19,961 nt of DNA, from assembly GCA_036655715.1 (NCBI GenBank), contig JAVVPO010000043.1:1-19961 (forward strand). Direction: 5' to 3'. The notes below the pieces were generated by a model that saw only the letters and a program-made list of their open reading frames with translations, was not told the origin of the DNA and searched no databases. Every line of letters begins with the position of its first letter. Position 1 is the first letter of the stretch. The DNA is from JAVVPO01 sp036655715. Lineage in GTDB: Bacteria; Bacillota; Clostridia; Lachnospirales; Cellulosilyticaceae. The translations under genes and the position numbers were made by a program. Of the stretch, positions 1 through 6,147 are shown piece by piece.

Positions 1-1328
1 TGAACCGTATTTGGGAACATATCCACACAACATACCTTTTTCACCTTGTAACCTGCTTCTTCAAACAATGGTAAGTCTTTTGCTAATGAAGTTGGTTTAC
101 ATGAGATATAAAGTAATTCTTTTGCATCAAATCTGATGATTTTTTGAATTGCTTTTGGATTGATGCCCTCTCTTGGTGGATCAAGTACGATAAGTTCTGG
201 TTTAACTTCTAACTGGTCTACTTGAGCAAGTACATCCCCTGCTATAAAGTGGCAGTTATCTAAGTTATTAAGTGCTGCATTTGCTTTAGCTTTTACTACA
301 GCTTCTTCTACAATTTCTATGCCGTATACTTCTTTGGCTTTTGTTGCCATAATTTGAGCAATTGTTCCTGTACCTGAGTATAGGTCAAATACTAGTTTGC
401 TAGTAATGTCTTCTGGCATTTCAAGGGCAGTTTTGTAGAGTACTTCTGCTCCTTTTGTATTTGTTTGGAAGAAGGAGAATGGTGAGATCTGGAATTCTAA
501 TCCTAATATAGTTTCTGTCAGTGTATCATGACCATAGATAGTTGTTACTTTATCTGGTTTTACAGCATCTGCAAGCGTATCTGTGATGGTATGAAGCACA
601 CCTGTTACTTTGCCTGTTGTCCCTAGGGATACGAGTTCATTAGCAAGTGGTGTAAGGTCAAAATCACTCTGTGATGAAGTAACAATATTAATGAGTAAAT
701 CACCTGTTGTCTCAGATCTTCTAATGAGTAAGTAACGCATGAATCCTTCGTGACTCTTCTTTTGATAGAAAGGAAGGTTATAAGCCATTGTATATCTAAG
801 CACATATCTTAAGACTCTACTAAAATCTTCATCTACTAATTTACAGCCATCTACTGTAATAATATCAAAAGTACTTCTCTTACGGTGCATTCCTAATGCT
901 ACTGGTCCATTTTTACATTCATCGCCAAAGGAGTATTCCATCTTATTACGGTACTCCCATTGGCTTGGACTACCAATAACCCCTAAATCTTCGTAGCCTT
1001 CTATACCGGCATGACCTAAAAGTGTACGTACTTGTTCGTGTTTGTGAGAAAGTTGCATCTCATAAGGAATATGTTGTAAGCTGCATCCACCGCAGAGTCC
1101 AAAGTATGAACATTTAGCTGGAACAAAGAAATCAGGATTTTCTACTACTTGATGAATTCTACCATCCCACTTACCTTTTCTTTTTTTACATAGTCTTACT
1201 TCTAATTTTTGTCCTATAAAAGCATCTACTACGTGAACAGGGATACCTTCTTCAGTATATAAAACGCCTTTATTAGGAAATTTGATTTTTTCTATTGTTC
1301 CTTGGATGATTTCATTTTTTTTCGCCAT
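1..1328 (-). CDS. rlmD: 23S rRNA (uracil-5-)-methyltransferase, RlmD/RumA family (3' end outside window)
   Basis: SAM-dependent enzyme that makes 5-methyluridine in 23S rRNA; Firmicutes members may act on both U747 and U1939 (RlmCD type). The frame is open from ATG 1328 to the window edge (442 codons), so roughly the last 10-15 residues are missing by family length. An N-terminal TRAM-like segment occupies about residues 1-62. Cysteines C73, C79, C82 and C162 match the 4Fe-4S ligands of RumA. Further on are FFQTN, the SAM motif DLYSGTGTI, LDPPREG, and the catalytic-cysteine motif ISCKPTSL (about C410). The visible end, VDMFPNTV, is typical of the family C-terminus. AAAGGAG lies 6 bases before the ATG. 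Family assignment is firm; target uridine is not determined by sequence. Confidence 0.93.
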   Translation of the reverse strand, partial: MAKKNEIIQGTIEKIKFPNKGVLYTEEGIPVHVVDAFIGQKLEVRLCKKRKGKWDGRIHQVVENPDFFVPAKCSYFGLCGGCSLQHIPYEMQLSHKHEQVRTLLGHAGIEGYEDLGVIGSPSQWEYRNKMEYSFGDECKNGPVALGMHRKRSTFDIITVDGCKLVDEDFSRVLRYVLRYTMAYNLPFYQKKSHEGFMRYLLIRRSETTGDLLINIVTSSQSDFDLTPLANELVSLGTTGKVTGVLHTITDTLADAVKPDKVTTIYGHDTLTETILGLEFQISPFSFFQTNTKGAEVLYKTALEMPEDITSKLVFDLYSGTGTIAQIMATKAKEVYGIEIVEEAVVKAKANAALNNLDNCHFIAGDVLAQVDQLEVKPELIVLDPPREGINPKAIQKIIRFDAKELLYISCKPTSLAKDLPLFEEAGYKVKKVCCVDMFPNTV

Positions 1329-1498
1329 AAAAACTCCTTTATTCTCTATATGAGTCATTTTAATTATTGTTCTATAGTGTCATTATAATATCAACGTTTA
1401 TTGTTACATATCCTTTTTTAATTTGCAAGTACTTTATAGAATTAATCATGTTTGTTGAAATTATAGTCTAGTTTTAAAGTATAATATAATTAAGAAAT

Positions 1499-1598
1499 NN
1501 NNNNNNNNNNNNNNNNNNNNNNNNNNNNNNNNNNNNNNNNNNNNNNNNNNNNNNNNNNNNNNNNNNNNNNNNNNNNNNNNNNNNNNNNNNNNNNNNNN
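1499..1598. other. Assembly gap of exactly 100 N
   Basis: Exactly 100 consecutive N. A round 100-N run is the usual convention for a scaffold join of unknown length, so the real distance between rlmD and yebC, and whether any gene lies between, cannot be read here. Confidence 0.98.
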
Positions 1599-1610
1599 TT
1601 TAAAATAGTA

Positions 1611-1667
1611 AATGAAAAGAGACGATATATTATCAAAAAAATTGATAATATATCGTCTCTTTTCATT
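1611..1667 (-). terminator. Terminator of yebC, perfect 25-bp inverted repeat
   Basis: Arms 1611-1635 and 1643-1667 are perfectly complementary with a 7-base loop, starting 10 bases after the yebC stop codon. Both flanks are A- or T-rich (AAAAGAGACG and CGTCTCTTTTC), so it could work in both directions. That symmetry resembles the two terminators found between convergent genes elsewhere in the window. Confidence 0.8.
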
Positions 1668-1677
1668 TCAATATGTT

Positions 1678-2409
1678 CTACTCTTCTTCATAGTTGTGGA
1701 AGATATCTTGGATATCATCATCGTCCTCAAGAAGGCCTATCATTTTATCCCATGCCTTAAGATCAGCTTCTGATGTAATAGTTGCATATGTCTGTGGAAT
1801 CATCGTTACTTCAGCTGATACCATTGGAATGCCAGCAGCTTCAATAGCTGCATAAACTTCTGCAAAAGCATCTGGGTCTGTAGTAATTGAGTATCCTTCT
1901 TCTTCTGCTTCGAAGTCATCTGCACCAGCTTCAATAGCAAGCATCATAAGTTCATCTTCATCCATGTCTGTTTCTTCGCGGTCAATAACGATTTGACCTT
2001 TTTTGTCGAACATAAAAGATACACAACCGAGTGTTCCCATGTTACCGTTTCCTTTAGAAAAGGCAGAACGTACGTTAGCAGCTGTACGGTTTTTATTATC
2101 TGTAAGTGTTTCAACGATTACGGCTACTCCATTTGGACCGTATCCTTCATAAGTAATGTATTCGTAATGAACTGAACTATCTTCACCAGCAGCTTTTTTG
2201 ATATTTCTTTGAATCGTGTCATTTGGCATATTGCTTGATTTAGCTTTAGCTATAATGTCACGAAGCTTTCTATTAGTTGTTGGATCTGCTCCACCTTCTT
2301 TAACCGCTACAGTGATTTCTCTACCCATTTTAGTAAAGATTTTACCTTTTTGTGAATCATTTCTTGCTTTTTTATGCTTAATATTGGCGAACTTTGAATG
2401 TCCTGACAT
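1678..2409 (-). CDS. yebC: YebC/PmpR family regulatory protein
   Basis: Full-length member (243 aa) of the YebC family, long annotated as a DNA-binding regulator; some members have more recently been linked to relief of ribosome stalling on proline-rich stretches. It opens with the family signature MSGHSKFANIKHKKA and continues with the conserved KIFTKMGREI and YEGYGPNGVA segments; a strongly acidic C-terminus (DDDDIQDIFHNYEEE) closes it. Start ATG 2409 has AAGGAGG a few bases upstream. It precedes no obvious partner: the YigZ-family gene lies upstream in transcription order, with a promoter of its own for yebC between them and a strong terminator after it, so it is probably monocistronic. 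It is not next to ruvC, its neighbour in many Gram-negatives. Family is certain; molecular role in this organism is not. Confidence 0.95.
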   Translation of the reverse strand: MSGHSKFANIKHKKARNDSQKGKIFTKMGREITVAVKEGGADPTTNRKLRDIIAKAKSSNMPNDTIQRNIKKAAGEDSSVHYEYITYEGYGPNGVAVIVETLTDNKNRTAANVRSAFSKGNGNMGTLGCVSFMFDKKGQIVIDREETDMDEDELMMLAIEAGADDFEAEEEGYSITTDPDAFAEVYAAIEAAGIPMVSAEVTMIPQTYATITSEADLKAWDKMIGLLEDDDDIQDIFHNYEEE

Positions 2410-2449
2410 ATTAAATTTTCCTCCTTAAACTTTAGTAACTAACTTGATT

Positions 2450-2479
2450 ATTGTATCATATTCACTATCTAATTAGCAA
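2450..2479 (-). promoter_or_regulatory. Candidate promoter for yebC
   Basis: On the minus strand TTGCTA (2474-2479) and TACAAT (2450-2455) are separated by 18 bases, and TG precedes the -10 by one base (extended -10). The -35 overlaps the end of the upstream YigZ-family coding region. Sequence inference only. Confidence 0.5.
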
Positions 2480-3110
2480 TATAAGGTATTGTAATCAGAC
2501 AATATTCGCCTTCAGCTATAGATACTTCGGCATTGGTACTATCTATAAGCCACTTTTGGAAGTTCTCTTGATTATTTATTTCTACTTCTACAATAAAAGT
2601 TACAATATCTGTATACTGAGATTCACGAATTGTATAGCCTTTTTCATTAAGAATGTATTGCACCCTACCGGAGAGTGTATAAGACATTTGGATGGCAAAC
2701 AGACGGATGCGAACTTTTTGAACAAGCCCGGCTTCTAATACGCCTTCTTTAGCAGACTTGCCATAAGCACGGACAAGACCGCCTGTGCCCAGTAAGGTCC
2801 CACCAAAATAACGTGTAACAATAATAAGGGTGTTTTTGATATCCTCACCTTTTAATACATCAAGTATAGGCTTACCAGCTGTACCTTGTGGTTCACCATC
2901 ATCACTAAACCTCTGAATTTCATTTTTTTCGCCTAGTTGATAGGCATAGCAATTATGTGTGGCATCCCAGTATTGCTTACGAAGTCTTACCAGGTGAGCA
3001 TCTGCTTCCTCTTGAGAAGCAATAGGAAAAACACTTGCTATGAATCTAGATTTCTTCTCGATTATTTCTGTTTGCGCTTCTGCCTGTATAGTAATATATT
3101 TATCTAGCAT
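2469..3110 (-). CDS. yigZ: YigZ/IMPACT (UPF0029) family protein
   Basis: Protein of about 213 aa from the YigZ/YvyE family, related to eukaryotic IMPACT. Recognisable segments are KSRFIASVFPI, the IMPACT-domain stretch around DATHNCYAYQLG, FSDDGEPQGTAGKPIL, and VTRYFGGTLLGTGGLVRAYG; the C-terminal third fits the small DUF1949-type ferredoxin-like domain. A GTG at 3119 would add three residues, but AAGGTGG overlaps that GTG and lies 6 bases upstream of the ATG at 3110, so the ATG is chosen. The 3' end overlaps the -35 of the putative yebC promoter. Biochemical function of the bacterial proteins is not established; a nucleic-acid or translation-linked role is usually suggested. There is no operon partner in view beyond the CapA-like gene upstream. 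Confidence 0.9.
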   Translation of the reverse strand: MLDKYITIQAEAQTEIIEKKSRFIASVFPIASQEEADAHLVRLRKQYWDATHNCYAYQLGEKNEIQRFSDDGEPQGTAGKPILDVLKGEDIKNTLIIVTRYFGGTLLGTGGLVRAYGKSAKEGVLEAGLVQKVRIRLFAIQMSYTLSGRVQYILNEKGYTIRESQYTDIVTFIVEVEINNQENFQKWLIDSTNAEVSIAEGEYCLITIPYIAN

Positions 3111-3139
3111 GTTTTCCACCTTAAATTTTTAATATAGAA

Positions 3140-3180
3140 CCTCTTAAAAGATATTTTCAAGGGGCTTTTTGTCTATTATA
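3140..3180 (-). promoter_or_regulatory. Weak hairpin and -10 between the CapA-like gene and YigZ gene
   Basis: A minus-strand TATAAT (3175-3180) lacks a good -35 but could start YigZ transcription. Just downstream, 3140-3164 folds as CCCCTT/AAGAGG plus an inner AAAA/TTTT stem. On the minus strand it has no good U-tract, so it is a poor terminator for the CapA-like gene; on the plus strand CTTTTTG follows it, but no plus-strand gene leads into it. Confidence 0.3.
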
Positions 3181-3209
3181 TTATCATAAAATGCATGAAA
3201 ATCCTATGT

Positions 3210-4220
3210 CTACTTCGAGAAATAGCTTATGGGAAAACCTTTGCTATATGTTTTTAAGTTATTTAGGACTGTATTACCCTCAGTTTCTTGAAGCGGTATA
3301 GGCTGATAGTTATTTATATCTTTCTCTGAAGATATGCGGCAAGGTATGACCTTACTTTCTACAGAAGTAATCTCTGTATCTGTGAGTCTAAAGGTTTCTT
3401 GATAAATGAAGGTTTCTTTATTAGCTGGATTCCGATTGCCACCAAAACTGAAATTGCCCATGCTATAGACAATTGTTTTATCTTTATATTTCTCAAGGCC
3501 TTGTGTCACATGAGGATGTGAACCTAATACTAAGTCAACACCTTGGTCAATCATATAATAAGCAAGGTTTTTTTGTGTGTTATTTGGATAATGTTCGAGT
3601 TCAACGCCCCAATGCATCATGGCAATGACTAAATCAGCCTGCATATGAGCTGTATCAATCTGTTTTTTTAGTTTATCTTTAGTACTTTGACTAGCATCCC
3701 AGCCTTTAGCACCAATCAGGGCTACACGGATACCGTTAATTTCTTGGTACATAATAATATCTTCGCCAAAATAAGCTATCTCCGATTTGTCTAAAGCCGA
3801 TTTTGTTTGGTTATAGCCTTCTAATCCATAATCCATCGTATGGTTATTGGCTAGATTAACAGCTTCTATACTTCCCAGCGTTAGAATTTCAGTATAGATA
3901 GGCTCTCCTCTCATGACAAACTCTTTCTGCGTGCGCTTACCACTTGTTGTTAGTGGCCCTTCTAGATTAACTAGCGTTAAATCATCGTGCTTAAAGATAG
4001 GAGACACATGCTTGAAAAAGTAATCATAGCCATTTTTCTTAGCTACTGTATCGAATCTATTCCAATTACTTTGTCCATAGTAATAACCAAGCGTCACATC
4101 CCCTGCGGCAGAAATTGTAATAGTTTTTTCTTCCTTTGGAATAGCGCAGTAAGTATTTAAACTTGAAGCAAGTGTTATAAGTAAAAGGCTTACTTCAAAC
4201 ATTTTTTTTGTAAATCTCAC
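3210..4220 (-). CDS. CapA/PgsA-like metallophosphoesterase family protein, exported
   Basis: Protein of 336 aa in the CapA (poly-gamma-glutamate capsule) family, which has a calcineurin-like metallophosphatase fold. Residues 1-26 form a signal peptide or anchor (KK then SLLLITLASSLN), predicting an extracytoplasmic location; the cysteine at 25 is not in a good lipobox. Metal-site motifs in order: AAGDVTLG (D41), NLEGPLT, NLANNHTMDYG (N126, H127), MMHWGVE (H203), VLGSHPHVTQG (H235, H237) and VYSMGNF. The GTG start is supported by AGGAGG 8 bases upstream. No pgsB, pgsC or pgsE genes are nearby, so capsule synthesis should not be assumed; many clostridial members are orphans with unknown substrate. 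A terminator lies just upstream with almost no room for a separate promoter (see findings). Confidence 0.88.
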   Translation of the reverse strand: MRFTKKMFEVSLLLITLASSLNTYCAIPKEEKTITISAAGDVTLGYYYGQSNWNRFDTVAKKNGYDYFFKHVSPIFKHDDLTLVNLEGPLTTSGKRTQKEFVMRGEPIYTEILTLGSIEAVNLANNHTMDYGLEGYNQTKSALDKSEIAYFGEDIIMYQEINGIRVALIGAKGWDASQSTKDKLKKQIDTAHMQADLVIAMMHWGVELEHYPNNTQKNLAYYMIDQGVDLVLGSHPHVTQGLEKYKDKTIVYSMGNFSFGGNRNPANKETFIYQETFRLTDTEITSVESKVIPCRISSEKDINNYQPIPLQETEGNTVLNNLKTYSKGFPISYFSK

Positions 4221-4246
4221 CTTATTTCCCTCCTAACTCATAATAC

Positions 4247-4269
4247 AAAAAAACAGCTAAAATAGCTGT
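4247..4269 (-). terminator. Intrinsic terminator after the DUF6514-like gene
   Basis: Stem ACAGCTA/TAGCTGT (4263-4269 with 4253-4259), 3-base loop, followed on the minus strand by an unbroken run of T (4247-4252). It starts 2 bases past the stop codon of the small gene and ends about 26 bases before the GTG of the CapA-like gene. Confidence 0.85.
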
Positions 4270-4271
4270 CT

Positions 4272-4517
4272 CTAATTTATATAATCATCTAGGATATCTA
4301 CCATAGTTGTAAGTGTAACAAGACCATCATTCATTTTAGTAGCAAGGTCAAAAGCTTCGCAGTGATTATGTGTAAAATATTCATAATCACAAAGTAGTTG
4401 ATCTGAAGACTCTTCTTCTATTTCAACCCCATATATATTATCTCTTTTCACCACATAGTACTTTACTAAAAATTGATTAATATTTTTCTCACCTATAAAG
4501 GTCTTTTCAAACATCAT
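4272..4517 (-). CDS. Small DUF6514-like protein
   Basis: An 81-aa cytoplasmic protein, acidic overall, with no membrane segment. The layout (VKYYVVKRD-x-IYGVEIEEE in the middle, a C-terminal VDILDDYIN) resembles DUF6514, a small Clostridia family of unknown function; this is pattern memory, not a search. An upstream TTG at 4568 would add 17 residues but has no ribosome site, while AGAAGGGGG lies 7 bases before the tandem ATGs at 4517/4514, so 4517 is used. It lies between a structured RNA-like element downstream of hflX and a strong terminator, so it looks like a short monocistronic unit or a read-through cistron of hflX. No function can be given. Confidence 0.75.
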   Translation of the reverse strand: MMFEKTFIGEKNINQFLVKYYVVKRDNIYGVEIEEESSDQLLCDYEYFTHNHCEAFDLATKMNDGLVTLTTMVDILDDYIN

Positions 4518-4589
4518 TGTAAATCCCCCTTCTATTACGCCCCTGTTAATATATAGTTGAGTATACAAGATTTAAAGACATTTGAATAG

Positions 4590-4722
4590 AAAAAAATATC
4601 GCACTAAATGAGTAAAAGACAGGGGTATCGACAAACAAATTACAGGATATGGTAATTTGCTTGAAGTGTAATAGATACTTGTACTATTGTTTGTCTTTTT
4701 TGTCGAGAAGTGCGATATTTTT
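4590..4722 (-). other. Structured inverted-repeat element, candidate RNA element and hflX terminator
   Basis: A perfect 14-bp inverted repeat (4592-4605 with 4709-4722) encloses 103 bases. On the minus strand the 3' arm runs into seven T (4590-4596), so it can end hflX transcripts, starting 22 bases after the hflX stop. Inside are a perfect 8-bp hairpin (4636-4643 with 4652-4659) and competing helices: 4628-4635 with 4699-4706 (8 bp), 4630-4638 with 4687-4695 (9 bp), and 4614-4621 with 4692-4699 (8 bp). I cannot match it to a named RNA family. Alternatives are a tiny non-autonomous repeat element or an unusual terminator. Confidence 0.55.
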
Positions 4723-4744
4723 ATGGACTACTTAACCAATTGAG

Positions 4745-6016
4745 TTAATTTTCGACAAGAGATGGGATGACATAATCTTTAATGCGATAATACTTATCCT
4801 TGTGAAGGTATCCTTTAAGTGAAACACCTTCATTAAGATATTCTTCTTCTAATTTCTCACCATTGCTATGACAAAAAGCAAGAAGCTCTGGTTCTGTGTA
4901 AGGAAGCATAATGTCAAATGACTTCATTTCATCGTATAAAATATCTTCTATCATCTGTAATAATTTATCGGTATTAATCCCATTTTTTGCTGAGATAGCT
5001 ACTTCATATTCTGCTTTATCATCTTTTAAATAAATATCTGGTGCTTGATCTATCTTGTTGTAAACAGTAATAAGTGGCATATCTTTGATATTAAGTTTAT
5101 CTAATGTGTCATAAACGATTTCTTGATGAGTCTGGGCATGTACAGAGCTTGCATCCGTTACATGTAAAATAATATCTGCATACTTAGCTTCTTCTAAAGT
5201 AGAATAGAAGGCTTTAACTAAGTGGTGAGGAAGCTTTCTAATAAATCCTACTGTATCTGTTAGCATAATCTCTGAACCACTAGGTAGTTTTACTGCGCGT
5301 ACTGTGGGGTCAAGAGTCGCAAATAGCTGATTTTGTACATAAACATCACTACCACTTAATGTGTTTAAGAGTGTAGATTTTCCTGCATTTGTATAACCTA
5401 CGATAGCGACTACAGGTACTTTATTCTTTTCTCTTCTTGTTCTAAGGAGACCTCTATGTCTTTCCATATCAAGAATCTCTTTTTGAAGAATTTCTATACG
5501 TGTACGAATATAACGTTTATCAGTCTCAAGTTTTTTCTCTCCTGGACCTCTGGTTCCTATGCCGCCGCCTTGTCTTGAAAGCATTTGTCCAAAACCACTT
5601 AATCTAGAGTATTGGTATTTAAGTTGAGCCATTTCAACTTGAAGTTTACCTTCTTTGGATCTAGCTCTTTGGGCAAATATATCTAGGATAACCATCGTTC
5701 TATCCATAACCTTGGCACCTATCACCTCTGATAGATTTCTCATTTGTACAGGAGATAATTCATCATCACAAATGGCACCTGTCGCACCGTGTAGTTCTAA
5801 TAGTTCTTTGATTTCTAATACTTTTCCACTTCCAATATAATGGCCTGGGCTGATGCTATCTACTCTCTGAAGAACTTTTACAGCAACTGTGGCCCCGGCA
5901 GTTGCTACTAATTCTTCTAATTCATCAAGACTTTCCCAAGCATCTACCTCCTTGAAATTTTTCTTTTGGGCTGCAAATAATATAAATTTTTCTGGTATTG
6001 TATTTGTATTTTCCAT
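4745..6016 (-). CDS. hflX: GTPase HflX
   Basis: Ribosome-associated GTPase that binds the 50S subunit and splits stalled or idle 70S ribosomes under stress in characterised bacteria. The 423-aa length is normal. The N-terminal HflX domain includes HYIGSGKV (about 59-66) and DRTMVILDIFAQRARSKEGK; the glycine-rich linker contains GGIGTRGPGEKKLE. The GTPase domain shows G1 GYTNAGKS (207-214), the G2 region ATLDPT, G3 DTVGF (254-258) and G4 NKID (320-323). Start ATG 6016 has AAAGGAT 5 bases upstream. It is not next to hfq or miaA as in enterobacteria; flanking genes are a glnN terminator upstream and the structured element downstream, so it is likely its own transcription unit. Confidence 0.96.
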   Translation of the reverse strand: MENTNTIPEKFILFAAQKKNFKEVDAWESLDELEELVATAGATVAVKVLQRVDSISPGHYIGSGKVLEIKELLELHGATGAICDDELSPVQMRNLSEVIGAKVMDRTMVILDIFAQRARSKEGKLQVEMAQLKYQYSRLSGFGQMLSRQGGGIGTRGPGEKKLETDKRYIRTRIEILQKEILDMERHRGLLRTRREKNKVPVVAIVGYTNAGKSTLLNTLSGSDVYVQNQLFATLDPTVRAVKLPSGSEIMLTDTVGFIRKLPHHLVKAFYSTLEEAKYADIILHVTDASSVHAQTHQEIVYDTLDKLNIKDMPLITVYNKIDQAPDIYLKDDKAEYEVAISAKNGINTDKLLQMIEDILYDEMKSFDIMLPYTEPELLAFCHSNGEKLEEEYLNEGVSLKGYLHKDKYYRIKDYVIPSLVEN

Positions 6017-6040
6017 TTGTATCCTTTCTCTAACTACTGC

Positions 6041-6080
6041 TCTACTCTTATTATGATTGAGCTATTCTACTCTTATTATA
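6041..6080 (-). promoter_or_regulatory. hflX promoter -10 with 14-bp tandem direct repeat
   Basis: The minus strand shows TGGTATAAT, an extended -10 with TATAAT at 6075-6080; no good -35 is present at 16-18 bases. A 14-base direct repeat occurs at 6041-6054 and 6066-6079, spaced 25 bases start to start; the promoter-distal copy in the transcript lies downstream of the -10, in the leader. Confidence 0.5.
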
Positions 6081-6104
6081 CCAAATATTTACCACTTTTT
6101 ATAC

Positions 6105-6134
6105 AACAAAAGCTACCTCCTTGGAGATAGCTTT
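6105..6134 (-). terminator. Terminator of glnN
   Basis: Minus-strand stem AAAGCTATCTCC / GGAGGTAGCTTT with one mismatch, tight loop, then TTTTGTTGT. It starts 14 bases past the glnN stop codon and separates glnN from hflX. Confidence 0.75.
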
Positions 6135-6147
6135 CTTTTGAAATAGA

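Larger units (their letters stand above)
1329..1677. other. Intergenic region interrupted by scaffold gap
   Basis: The stretch between rlmD and yebC holds no gene I can support. Left of the gap, rlmD on the minus strand has several AT-rich -10-like hexamers but no single convincing promoter. On the plus strand, TTGAAA (1455-1460) and TATAAT (1480-1485) are 19 bases apart, a weak promoter-like pair pointing into the gap. Right of the gap is a 25-bp perfect inverted repeat (listed separately). Confidence 0.6.

Noticed and set aside
623..805. Minus-strand 60-aa ORF inside rlmD
   Set aside because: It is a different frame of the clear rlmD coding sequence and shows no ribosome site or domain.
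1993..2738. Plus-strand ORFs antisense to yebC and the YigZ-family gene
   Set aside because: They lie opposite well-conserved coding sequence and have low-complexity, Cys/Phe/Ile-rich translations typical of reverse-complement shadows.
3210..4220. Poly-gamma-glutamate capsule operon
   Set aside because: The CapA-like protein is alone; no PgsB ligase or PgsC partner lies nearby.
4590..4722. Known riboswitch (c-di-GMP, glycine, SAM and similar)
   Set aside because: I could not match conserved core bases of any family I remember to this element on either strand.
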